Assembly (NCBI RefSeq): GCF_021347895.1 | Contig: NC_067132.1 | Location: 14,190,995-14,254,994, forward strand | From: Acanthochromis polyacanthus | Taxonomy: Eukaryota; Chordata; Actinopteri; Pomacentridae | Length of the DNA stretch: 64,000 nt | Direction: 5' to 3' | In this document: positions 1 to 9,778 of the stretch, piece by piece | Layout of the letters: every line of letters starts with the position of its first letter | How positions within the stretch are numbered: position 1 is the first letter of the stretch | Position numbers and translations under genes: made by a program | Notes under the pieces: model-generated | Databases searched by the model: none | What the model saw: only the letters and a program-made list of their open reading frames with translations | Told to the model about the DNA's origin: nothing

Positions 1-234
1 TTATACGAGGGTTGCTTGTTAGGACAAGCTTGCTTTGGAATGCAGGGACCAAGGGCCCCCCAAATCGACAGAGAGAGAAGGAAAGAGAGAGTGAAAGAAA
101 GGTTAGATCAGGAACACATCTACTGTCAACAAATTTGAGGCTAATGAAGAATGAAGCTTCACCTCTTTCTTTGGCAGGGGCTTGCAGCTCCATTTTTTTT
201 TGGTAAGCTGCAAGGGTGCTATCTGGCCTGTCAC

Positions 235-342
235 CTCGAATTTCTCTCCCCAGCCAAACCGAAGGAATGGAAAGCTCAGTGCTTCCTCCTTCATCGAAGG
301 CTGGGTTTTCTATGCCCACCACAGTAGCTCTCTCTTCCCTTC
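235..342 (-). CDS. internal coding exon (fourth found) of unidentified minus-strand gene
   Basis: On the minus strand a pyrimidine-rich acceptor (TTATTTTGCCAG) ends at 343 and the exon opens at 342. The first two bases, GA, complete the codon begun by the last G of the exon at 719-785, so phase is kept. The reading gives REERATVVGIENPAFDEGG followed by a Ser/Leu-rich stretch and then WLGREIR. The acidic ENPAFD segment resembles NPxF/NPxY-type cytoplasmic sorting or adaptor motifs, but this is only a resemblance. The left boundary is uncertain: the donor chosen is GAG|GTGACA at 235/234, and GAG|GTGAAG near 168 is an alternative. The same frame stays open to base 1. The 108-nt length and the phase match support a real exon; the protein family is not recognised. 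Confidence 0.62.
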
Positions 343-718
343 CTGGCAAAATAAGCAGAAACATAAATGAAAAGACACCGACATGACGGAGCAACACAAA
401 ACAGTTAGGTCAAAGTGATTCATTAAAAAAAAAACAAAAAAAAACAAAGCATAACAACAAAATTCTGTTGGTGATTTCTCTGCCCCAAAATGCTGAAGCG
501 CATCCTCCTCGAATGATACTAAAACACAATTAGGTTAAAATTAAATCAGAATCTTGCAGGAGGAGGAGAAAAAAAAGAGAAGAAGAAGAAATGATTAAAA
601 TAATTACAAATTGCGCCCTGACAAGCAAGAGCAAAATTTAGCCCAAAGCCATTTGTCTGTAATTAGTTAATTAATCCTTACACAAATTATGAGCAATAAC
701 TCATCAAGCAGGACTCAC
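343..718. other. short intron between the third and fourth exons
   Basis: About 376 bases of AT-rich sequence. It contains an A-rich run (about 425-460), a purine-rich GA tract (about 551-592) and TAATTA-type homeodomain-like sites at about 655-678. It starts, on the minus strand, with a good donor (GTGAGT at 718-713). No open frame of note. Confidence 0.5.
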
Positions 719-785
719 CCATCAGAAATTCAGCCGACTTGGATTTCTTCTGCTTAGGTTGCTGCAGAGCCTTCTGCTGTAACTT
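719..785 (-). CDS. internal coding exon (third found) of unidentified minus-strand gene
   Basis: On the minus strand the acceptor TTTCCCTCCAG ends at 786 and the donor ATGG|GTGAGT is a near-consensus site at 718. The 67-nt exon enters in phase 0 and leaves in phase 1. It encodes KLQQKALQQPKQKKSKSAEF then LM and the first base of a Gly codon. The peptide is basic and Gln/Lys-rich, typical of a disordered cytoplasmic or nuclear linker. Upstream it continues from the phase-0 end of the exon at 5312-5388, and downstream it joins the exon at 235-342. Both splice sites plus phase agreement on each side make this the best supported of the four. I cannot assign it to a family. Confidence 0.7.
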
Positions 786-3700
786 CTGGAGGGAAATTGT
801 TAAATGAATAAATTAGCTGCAGAATGAAGATCATCATTTATGATCCGCAACTAACGCAGTATTTTAAATATGGGACGACACTGAAATGTCATTTAATTTA
901 CATCGCCGCTAAAGGGGTCAAGCACTAATTGAACAACAGGAGTGGAAAAGAATTTAATCATAAATAGATAAGAAAAGTTGACATGAATGTGTAATGAAGG
1001 TCACATTAAAATACTTCCTCCTTGTTTCTGAAATGAATGGGCAACAACACTCTCTCCTGGAAAATGATGTATTTTTACAAAAGCTGCAGGAGAGTACACA
1101 GCCGCGGTGTGCAAATGAGTATGGAAATCCCAGCACACTTCTCATTACTTCCATTCACATGAGCTCAACCTAAAAAGTCTCGAAGGAGAGAGAAAAATTG
1201 TATTTAAATAACATCATGCCAGGTCCCTTGTATTTAGTAAAGCCTGGAGACTTTTGCTTAAAGATGTTAAAAATACAAATGTAATATAAATGCAATACAG
1301 CGCATCTAAAATATATCTGTCTATACACATACATATTTGTGTGTGTGTGAATATATATACATATAAGCATGCAAAGACAACACTATTTTGATTGCTGTTG
1401 TAGGTGGTCTTCACTGGCATGAAATGGAAAGAAAAAGAAAAAGGGATGTAAAGAAGCAACTATGGGCTTCTCTTTGAAATCAAGACTACGTGGAACAAAC
1501 TCTGAACTCCCACATTTCTCTCATTTCTGTGGACAAGCAAGAACAATAAGAAAGCTGAGGTAAAAGGCATAAGTAGTTGTTTTTGTTATTGATATGTTTA
1601 CATAAGAATGCGCCATATAAAAGAGCTCCGTTGCTCAAAGCGTATGGAGCTTTGTAAGCATCATTTTATGCAGATTCCAGTGATGAACTGCGCTCATGCC
1701 CATGAACAGCATGTATTTGTATACAATATTTAATTTCAAAGGCAAAAATCAAGCGGGCAGAATGGGTGGGGGGGCTTATTTCAACTCTAAATGACAGAGC
1801 AATTAAAATAGCTGAGGACTACTTCCAGACCAATCTGGTAAGAGGAGTTTTTGTAAATCTGTTTTTACATTCAACAAGCCCTACAGCAAGACATTCATTT
1901 ATACCACTGAGATTAATGCTTATCTAATTGTAACTTATTTAAAAACCATTTTCTTTTCGACTGGGTACCAATCATTTTCTCTGAGTTGTACATACTGTGT
2001 GGTAGCAAAGATGAGACGAATTTGGCATTGGCGGTGATTGTCTCCCTGTGTTTTCTTTTCTTTTCTTCTTCTCTTCCTTCTTTTTTAGTTTCATCAATAC
2101 TTTGCACAACTTTCTACAAAAATTGCAATATTGTTTGAGTGCATATACAAATTATGAAGCTGCTCGTGACAATTATGAGAAGATTAATCTGACAATTTTT
2201 GCTAATAAAAAAAAAAACATACTCACCCCTCCGTTTGCTTTGTATCAGAACAGGCCATTTAAACAATATTGTCTTGTAAACTAAAGCAGTCGTTTAAATA
2301 AACTACATGACATTTACATTCATTATATGTTATTAAAATTTAGAGCGTTATTGGAAGCTAACAGCCAATTTTGCAAACCTTAATGACTAAATTTATAATA
2401 ATATCCCTCTGCTGTGGATTATATTTTTCCTTGATATTGTAGGAGTGTTGTTCAGTCATTTAGCAACACATACTGTAAAAATGAATATTTTGCTTTGTCA
2501 TGTTAGAATACAGGACAGTGTTTTTATTTTTGTTTCAGTTTTGTTGCCTTTAAAAGTAGAGGCACTTTGGAAAAGATGCAGGAAAATCAAAGGAGAAATC
2601 CTATTAAGTTTTTAATCTTAAGCTAACCTAGATGTATTTTGTTTCTCTCTCTAATTGCTCTACAGAATTATCATGACATATCTATCTCATAATATATAGC
2701 TGGCTTTAATACGCACACTGCAGTGTAACATCATTAATGACAGTTTAAGCATCTCACATGAGAATTATTTCTTATTAAAGTTCTGTAACAAATCTGTTCA
2801 TATCACCTTTGCATTATTCTCATATCTGAAACTGTACATGTTTCTCACTATGCAAAGTGAATTAGCTCCATGTCCTGCAAATGTCAATAAGTCCTCTGAT
2901 TGCTATGAATGCATTTCTCCCAGTATAGACAGCTGTAACAAACACACGATGAAAGGAAGACAGGAGTACAGTATACACACCGCAGGCTTGACGCTTTGGG
3001 TCACTGTCACTAAGAATCTAATTCACACGCTGCCATGTGAGCCTCTCTGCCTAGAGAGCTGAGAAAAATGCTCAGTTCTGATCTCGCGCCCGAGACCCCA
3101 CTGACATTGACAGCATCCTCAATCCACACAAGGACTGTTGTTTAATGCGCCATAACTGGATGGAACATGCAGATGTTGCACTTCTAAAATGATAACAACA
3201 ATTTAATCCCGAGGAAAAAAGTGTCATAGAGGTTCATGAAACAAAACTGGATGTTTAGAGGCAAAAATGACTGTTTGGTACATAAGAACTGTGTGACAGC
3301 AGCAGTGTAAACGTGCCCAGTGCAGGCTACAATTTCTTGTAATTGTCCCGTAGCGTTGCACATAAATATGCTAAACTTATGGTGCTGCACTGAAATCATG
3401 TGCCAAGAAATCTGGATCTATTACAACAGACATACATACATACATAGCGGAACAATGCAATAGCCCCTGATTTCATTCTCTTGCCATCTGAAGGCATCTC
3501 CACATGCCCCCTTAAATCCACCCACTCCTCCGTATTTCACTGTGAAGCACGCAAAAATGCTTACTTTGCAGTCAACATGGGAAAAAAATCATTTAGAACT
3601 GGTGACAAAAGAATACACGGCTTCTTTTTTCCCCTTCTTTCCTTTTTAAATGTGATTGTTGTCAAAAGGAATTGAGCACAACAATGCCTTGTTCAGTTCT

Positions 3701-5311
3701 TGTTGCATTCAAAGGCATAGCTAGAAGGGCTTGGGGAAGACCGCTTGCTGCTAGGGGCTGGTGGGCACAGACCAGCTAGAAAGTGAATTTTGCATACTGT
3801 ACGGATCATCGCCCAGTTCAGCCCAGTCACATTGAATCTGCCATCAACCAATTGTGCTTCATGAAACCGTCAACCCTCATTTACGTCTGCCTGTTTTCTT
3901 CCCCACACAGCTGTAAACAAGGCCCCAGCTTTGAGCTGTCTTCTTCTGTCCCTGTGTGCGCTGCTTGCCAGGGGAGAGTAGACAGCAAAACCTCGCCATC
4001 ACTGAGCTACTTCCAGACAACCACCCTGTGCACTATAGGCATAGGAGTCACGGACAAGAGTGTTTCTGGAAGTGACAAGAGTTTTAAAAGTGTTACACAG
4101 ACATCCCTGCACATGTTCTGTCTCTTCCTTGAGTTCTCATCTGCACTCAAATATTCAGTTTTTTGTTTGTTCTCAGGTTATTCTGTAGTCTGTGGTCTTT
4201 AGTGGGAGGGAATGATTCGCATATTGACAAGTCAATAAAATAATCTTACACTAATATAAATATATGTGTGCATATACATCATGATGGGGTGTGATAAAAT
4301 GATACACAGATTTGAGAAAGATGACTCTGAATCCCTTTGCTAAATCAATAAAGACATTAAAGTTGGGCTTTTTTTATGTTTAGGAAGTCCCTTTTTTATC
4401 TATCGACATAATGAAAATAGCTATTTCAATAAAATGTCATAAAAATAATGAAAAAATCTACAAAGCACCTTAATTTAAATGACTAGAGATAAGGTTAGCA
4501 TTTTGTTTCAAAGGCATGCAAAGCCAATTCTACCCTTAAAATGTGAAACCGTCTTAATTTATAGAGCAGCCTTATATGTGCACGGTAATTGTGACCCACC
4601 AAACAGTTTCTTCTAAACAACAACCGCGTCAGTTGGTGTAGACAGAAAACATAATTAGTATTCAAGCTTAATTAATCTACGCTGGCCCCCTTTAAGTGAA
4701 TTAGTCAATTATTTATGCATGTGTGCTCCTTTGATGCTAACAGATTATGTATGTTACTGGAAAAAAACCTTGAAAAATGACTTTGAAAACTTTCCACCAT
4801 AAAATGTCACTACAAGCTTTTGCACTGACTTAGAAATGTCAGTGAAGGCAATGAATGCTAAATGGTTATGAAAACACAAAGTGCCAAGCATCTGCAAATT
4901 CTTATTATTGCCAAATTGCCATGGCAAATATTTTAGTGCCAGGCAGTAAAACAATTCACTGTCCAAAATCCAGGGCAAGAGACAAAATAAATCAGCCAAA
5001 TATGTACTTTTTGTGTGCCCTAATCCATGGAATGGAAATCTAACACAGGTCGGATCAAGGTCTTTCCGAGGATCATGGGAACTCCTTGGGATTTTCAACA
5101 GCCTTTTTGTTTTTACCCTTGAGAACCAGGCACTGGCCTCTGCACCCCTCAATCCCCCATTGAGAACCCAGAGGCAGCGCGGAGGAATGCTAAATGTCAA
5201 TGGTCAGACTGCACCAGCACCTTCAGAGAGAGAGGGAGATGGAGGTACAAGGCCTGACCTCCTTGTGTTCAGCTGCACTGTTATGAGGGCCAGAAGTGAA
5301 ACTGTACTCAC
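786..5311. other. 4.5-kb intron, AT-rich, no other gene
   Basis: The sequence lies between two in-phase exons of the minus-strand gene. It is AT-rich with scattered short A/T runs and a short TACA repeat near 3430-3445. The open frames in it (for example 3783-4202 on the plus strand) lack splice signals and resemble no domain I know. A TAATTA-rich segment at 4659-4738 looks enhancer-like. Confidence 0.5.
4659..4738. promoter_or_regulatory. possible enhancer-like block with TAATTA and ATGCAT motifs
   Basis: The segment packs TTAATTAATC, AATTAGTCAATTATT and ATTTATGCATG motifs around a non-repetitive core. This mix of homeodomain- and POU-like sites is common in vertebrate conserved non-coding elements inside developmental genes. 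Conservation cannot be judged from one sequence, so this is a suggestion only. Confidence 0.25.
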
Positions 5312-5388
5312 ACTGCCAAAGGTGTCCATCTCCACAAACTGCAAAAGATCATCACTGGCTGACCCTGGTCTCTGAACAATGCCAGGGC
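5312..5388 (-). CDS. internal coding exon (second found) of unidentified minus-strand gene
   Basis: On the minus strand a strong acceptor (CACACATTCTGTTTTGCAG) ends at 5389 and the donor GGCAGT|GTGAGTA lies at 5312/5311. The 77-nt exon enters after one base of a codon and leaves in phase 0. It encodes, after a split Gly, PGIVQRPGSASDDLLQFVEM and then DTFGS. The segment is polar, with an acidic DD followed by a short amphipathic stretch. It joins the phase-1 end of the exon at 18385-18454 (T-G split) and the phase-0 start of the exon at 719-785. Protein identity is unknown. Confidence 0.68.
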
Positions 5389-6696
5389 CTGCAAAACAGA
5401 ATGTGTGAAAAAACAGTGAGAAATGTGTCAAAACAAATAAGATAAGTCCAAGCTCCCAAGAATCTGAAGTGCACATGAGCACAATCCGCTGCTGACCTAT
5501 TCTTAAACTTTACATTCGCCGTTTAATTCAAAGTTTGTGGATATGATTAGAGCTGAAAATTGCTTTTAATAGCTCAATGTGCAGCACAAAATCCCTCATT
5601 CCAAGCAGCATTACAGTATCTCACCCTTGCTTGTGTGTTTAAAACTGTTATCTCTGCAATGCATCTCAGAGAATACAGGACAATAAACACCATTTATTAT
5701 CACAGATAACAAATTATTTGCCCTGATTATTCAAATAGTTTATTCATTTACATCTGATACAATATCATTTGGTATTTTTATCGTCTTTTCCTATGGTAAT
5801 TCACATGGCTTGCACAAGTTTCTGCTGAAATAGCAAAACAAACCCCAGGCAAAATGTGAAAGATTATCCCATACCATGCGAGCTGGGATGAAATGCTATA
5901 CTTTTTCACACTGAACACTGCTCCACTGGGTGTGATTGAAAAACATGTAAAGCTATTGAATCTGTGGTTTGTATATGTGAGGGGAAATGAGTGTTGTAAC
6001 AAGTGGGCCAGTGTTTTTGTAATTGTTTCAAATTACACTCGACGTAATAACTCAGTGAAAGCAGAGCCAGTGTGCGGTCCGTACACATTAACTAGGCAAA
6101 GACCACAGGATATCCAGGCACCTTATCACGGCCCACAAAAAAAAACTTGATTGTGTAAACAACTGTGGAGAGTAAAACTCTTTAGCTATAGTTCCAGCTG
6201 TGTCTATTTGTGTCCAATGGCGCTTATCACCAGAAGAAGGATAATACTTTTAGATAAAGAGGTGCTTTGTAGCATTTCCTTTACATGTGTATTTTATTGA
6301 ATTAAAGACACCCTAACATTCCTGTTTTTAATTTGCTCAACTATTTTTCTGGGTCACTAAAGGAGATGTGTGCGCATGTGTGATTGTGTGTTTTACACAG
6401 GCTGTAAAATTGCAATGCTGTGAGAAAAATAAGTCCATTAGTTGTTAAAACTGCACGCCTCCTGCCAAATACTGACTTCCTAACCAATGAGATTGCCAAC
6501 GCTTTTGTTAACCGCATAAATGACTGACTCACTCTTCTGCTTGAGGTTCATGTTTTCTGTCAAAAGCCATATGTGGATATGTTACACTACCATGCAGCAA
6601 AACCTCTAACGTAATGCAGAATGTAATCTATGAGCTGGACTTGAATTAGTATCAATCCAAAGAGACAATGTAGGGTTTTGGTGGTGACCAACCTCT
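5389..6696. other. intron segment, no feature recognised
   Basis: AT-rich single-copy-looking sequence belonging to the 13-kb intron. Short open frames occur on both strands but none has exon-like borders. No repeat family is recognised. Confidence 0.4.
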
Positions 6697-6706
6697 ACTA
6701 TTCAGA
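6697..6706. repeat. left target-site duplication of the MITE
   Basis: ACTATTCAGA, identical to 7299-7308 on the far side of the element. The exact length (9 or 10 bases) depends on where the inverted arm begins. Confidence 0.7.
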
Positions 6707-6985
6707 CAGCCCGATCTCACGAGGATTCGTGAAACTGTCACGTAAGTTTTAGTTTCGGTTTCGTGCGCACCAACACGATTTCGTCATGTTTTTCGTGCCG
6801 CTCACCACGAAATGCGCACCAATGTATTTTAAACGGCGGACTTTTCGTGCCACCCAGAACGTATTTCAAACGAATGTGTGTATTATATTTTTAATGTAAA
6901 ACCATGGCGAATCCAACGCTATATTTTGCATGACATCGTCCCTAACCATAACCCTAACCATAACCATAACCCGGTGGTACACTTA

Positions 6986-7022
<37 letters not shown>

Positions 7023-7298
7023 CCCAATTTGCATAGGAATTTCAAGAATGTCCGGCGGCCGGCGGCCGCAAACGCGATCACACAAGCAGTATACGCCGAT
7101 GGACAGCTTAGATCGTCATGAATCCGCTGGTATAAACCACTTTCAGCTGTGATTACCACAGCGGGTTTCGTTGTGAGCAACACGAAAAACATTTCGTGGT
7201 GAGCGGCACGAAAAACATGACGAAATCGTGTTGGTGCGCACGAAAAAGAAACAAAAAATTTACGTAACAGTTTCACGAATCCCCGTGAGACCGTGTTG
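6707..7298. mobile_element. 592-bp MITE-like DNA transposon with ~108-bp inverted ends
   Basis: The first about 108 bases (6707-6814) and the last about 109 (7190-7298) are imperfect inverted repeats, both rich in CACGAAA/TTTCGTG and sharing blocks such as GATTCGTGAAACTGT and CACCAACACGATTTCGTCAT. The ten bases ACTATTCAGA occur directly outside both ends (6697-6706 and 7299-7308), which fits a target-site duplication. Between the arms are (TAACCC/CCATAACC)-type telomere-like repeats at about 6941-6973, 35 T at 6988-7022 and a CpG-rich CCGGCGG patch near 7050. There is no transposase. Long arms and a 9-10 bp duplication resemble Mutator-like elements; a hAT relative is possible. Confidence 0.8.
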
Positions 7299-7308
7299 AC
7301 TATTCAGA
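7299..7308. repeat. right target-site duplication of the MITE
   Basis: ACTATTCAGA, a perfect copy of 6697-6706, placed directly after the right inverted arm. Confidence 0.7.
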
Positions 7309-7691
7309 TGACCCAAACGGCATTAAAGGCATTAGAGGAGATTTAATTTCCTACGACTTTGAACGTAGCATGCGCATGCGCATATACAACCTCCCCCTCT
7401 TAACATTTACGAAGAAACGCCCCCCTCCAGAAACTTGCGTAGGACTCGTGAAGTTGTCTTTTATGGCTGGGTCCCCCTGGATCTTTATCTGCCATTATGT
7501 AAAAAAAGATGAGCAAAACAAGCCGCCAGCTAACTACGAAGCTATACCAAAGCAACACATACAGAAAACACGTAAGTCCAAGGCGTACGTAATCTACGTA
7601 ACTCGGCCTGAGCCGGAAGATTTTGGAAAGGGAGCAAAGCAAACGCCTCGGTCCGAGCGCATTGATTGGCTGATGTTTTTCAGGTCCTGCC
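7309..7691. other. CpG-richer spacer between two mobile elements
   Basis: This 380-base stretch has more CpG than its surroundings and includes an alternating purine/pyrimidine run GCATGCGCATGCGCAT near 7369-7384. Open frames cross it on both strands (7370-7792 plus, 7400-7747 minus) but run into the neighbouring element and show no domain. It may be part of an older repeat that the neighbouring element entered; I do not recognise it. Confidence 0.35.
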
Positions 7692-7702
7692 ATGTCCACA
7701 GT
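7692..7702. repeat. left target-site duplication of the tRNA-core element
   Basis: ATGTCCACAGT, repeated perfectly at 8212-8222. Eleven bases is long for most cut-and-paste DNA elements and closer to retroposon duplications. Confidence 0.7.
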
Positions 7703-8211
7703 CAAGGGCGTCAGTTTGTTTTTAAAAGTGGGGGGGATGGAGACCACAGCACTTTGAGAAAATGTCGAAGAACGGCGGCAAAATGCCGTTAGCTGGTCTC
7801 GAACTCACAACCACCGTACCAAAGGCAGAGACTCAAGCTGTTGAGCTATTGGAACATACAGGTTGTAGGGTCTGTGGGCCGCTATAGTACTAATTCTCCC
7901 GGGCCGAAATTTTGCCCCTGCACGGCTCTGGTCGGAGCTTCCACTTGGCACAGGCGCAAATTTAGCATCTGCGCGGTTTTTTTTTTGTTTTGTTTTTTTT
8001 AACCTCACGAAGGTGTGCTGCGTGTCTGTGCAACTCTCGGCCGAGTGCGGATGTTGTGTTCAGGAGCGTCGGAATTTTCTATACTACTGAAAATAACTGG
8101 GTTTACAACGGCTTACATGTGAAGAATTTGAATGTGTTGGAGACAAAATGACCCCTGACAAAAAGTGGGGGGGACACGTCCCCACCGCCCCCCCTCCTAA
8201 ACTGACGCCTA
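7703..8211. mobile_element. 509-bp non-autonomous element with tRNA-like core
   Basis: The ends are short imperfect inverted repeats: GGCGTCAGTTTG near 7708 and AAACTGACGCC at about 8200-8210, each followed inward by a run of G (left) or C (right) and by AAAAGTGGGGGGG-type sequence. The direct repeat ATGTCCACAGT flanks it exactly (7692-7702 and 8212-8222). Inside, on the minus strand, is a degenerate tRNA-like segment (about 7792-7856). No coding capacity is seen. It could be a MITE that captured a tRNA-derived sequence or a SINE-like element with terminal repeats. Confidence 0.7.
7792..7856 (-). pseudogene. degenerate tRNA-like sequence inside mobile element
   Basis: Read on the minus strand it has an A-box-like TAGCTCAACAGCTTGAG that forms a clean D arm (CTCA/TGAG) and, about 30 bases later, a B-box-like GAGTTCGAGACC. 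The anticodon and acceptor stems do not pair well and the 3' side does not close, so it is not a working tRNA. It most likely supplied, or once supplied, an RNA polymerase III promoter for the element. Confidence 0.45.
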
Positions 8212-8222
8212 TGTCCACAGTT
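8212..8222. repeat. right target-site duplication of the tRNA-core element
   Basis: ATGTCCACAGT, matching 7692-7702 base for base, immediately after the terminal AAACTGACGCCT. Confidence 0.7.
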
Positions 8223-9743
8223 ATTTCTATTTAATTTTTTATTCTTTTAGAGACCATGCATACAAGTCCACTAAAGGTCAGTATATTCATTTTATGTGAA
8301 TCAGACAAATTAAACAAAAAAAAAAAACATCCTCCATAATGCCTTTAAAGGCAAAGCATGATGGTAAAAAAGTAGCCAAACAGCAAGGCGTTTCATTCCA
8401 GAGCTCCAGTTTTTGCTCATTTCCATGTACAACATACAGCTCACCAAGCAAGCAGACATAGGAGTCACCCAGGTGACAATGATAGTTGCGTTGCAGAGCT
8501 TCAGCCTGACCACCTACTTCTCACACACTGCACTGATTTCCCACCTGGCTCTTATATTCTCCTCCCACACTAAAAACCATGAATGCAATTAACAATCTGA
8601 TACAAAGGAAAGAAAACACATAATAACCCAAAGAAATACTAAGCAAAGATCAAACTTATTCAAAAATCCCCCCTGTAACCCCTCCCCTCTCTCCTCTCTG
8701 ATCTCTTAATTCCATCTAATCAGGTAAGTGACAACCTCATGTGTGCACACCATGGAACATGCCCTCTTGAAGTCACCTCAAGACAGAGAGAGGTTAACAG
8801 GTTTCCCCCCCAACGCAAAACAAAATAAATAAACTTGTATCAGTTTGTACAATATGCATGTCTCATGTGCTTACTGAACAATACACCCATGTGAACAGTC
8901 GACACCAGCCAGTATGTAGCTAAATTAGGCTTTCCTGCAAATATATTTGTTTTTGACCTACACCCCACAAAACTGTTTCCCTCGTTTAATTAAAGCAAGA
9001 TGCCTAGAAAAGGCAGCTCTAGTCAGAGTTTACAAAGACAACCCTACTGTCAAGTGAAATTTGGAGCTGAAATATTTAAGATTTGTAAAGATTGCTCTTT
9101 GTGACTTTCTATTTTTTTTAGACCTTTCCACACAAACCATCATTTTAAGGCTTTCTGGCAGACCCATAAAATTCCCCAAACTTTTTAGCATTCAACATTG
9201 TAGAAATTGCAAAAAATATCCAATGAGTTTAATAAATAAGGTGGTTTTACACAAAAAATAACAGTATAAATACCAAAAGTGGTATTTGTACTGTGCATTA
9301 TTCCTCTAAAATGACTGCAACCTTCTTTCCATCTCAGTCTCTTGCCCTGAGAATGACCATCTCCTCTGTCATCTAGTCAGCTAAGCTCAATCAACCCCTA
9401 ATCCGGAATGACAGTGGGATCTGTGTTGTACCAGACAAGGCACTTCCCCTTTTTCTGTGGCACAGTGCAACCTGAAATCTTCGCATGACATTCTTTTCCT
9501 TTCCCGCGAACACGGATCAGGGATGTAATTCGATAGTCACACAGGGACAGGGCATCGTGCACGAAAGAATATTTTATTTGCTTGTGGACAGAGGCCTTTT
9601 CTTATTGTCTGACAACAGGCAGACTCCCTCAAGACATGGAGTTCACACAGCTGACAATAACGGTAGAAAAAGGGCAGAGTCTTTCTTCTTGGCTGGGCAA
9701 TGGAGGCATTTTGCATGCATATTTACTCTAAAAGTACTCTTTG

Positions 9744-9778
9744 CACTTTAAAGTGTACTAAAGGTGCACTTTAAAGTG
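9744..9778. promoter_or_regulatory. tandem pair of the palindrome CACTTTAAAGTG
   Basis: CACTTTAAAGTG occurs at 9744-9755 and again at 9767-9778. Each copy is a perfect 12-base palindrome and the preceding TG is shared, with starts 23 bases apart (about two helical turns). CACTT/AAGTG is the core of NKX2-class homeodomain sites and AGGTG between the copies resembles a T-box half site. Binding is inferred from motif only. Confidence 0.35.

Noticed and set aside
3430..3446. TACA tandem repeats as a CRISPR-like or regulatory array
   Set aside because: It is a four-copy tetranucleotide microsatellite with no spacers.
3783..4202. 139-residue plus-strand open frame inside the 4.5-kb intron
   Set aside because: No splice signals, no motif, and it lies antisense in an intron of the supported gene.
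5204..5482. 92-residue minus-strand open frame taken as a whole gene
   Set aside because: Only the middle part (5388-5312) has exon character; the outer parts are intron sequence around good splice sites.
7370..7792. 140-residue plus-strand open frame
   Set aside because: It runs from spacer DNA into the tRNA-core element and has no domain; the overlapping minus-strand frame is equally long.
7792..7856. Functional tRNA gene
   Set aside because: A- and B-box-like words are present, but the anticodon, T and acceptor stems do not pair.
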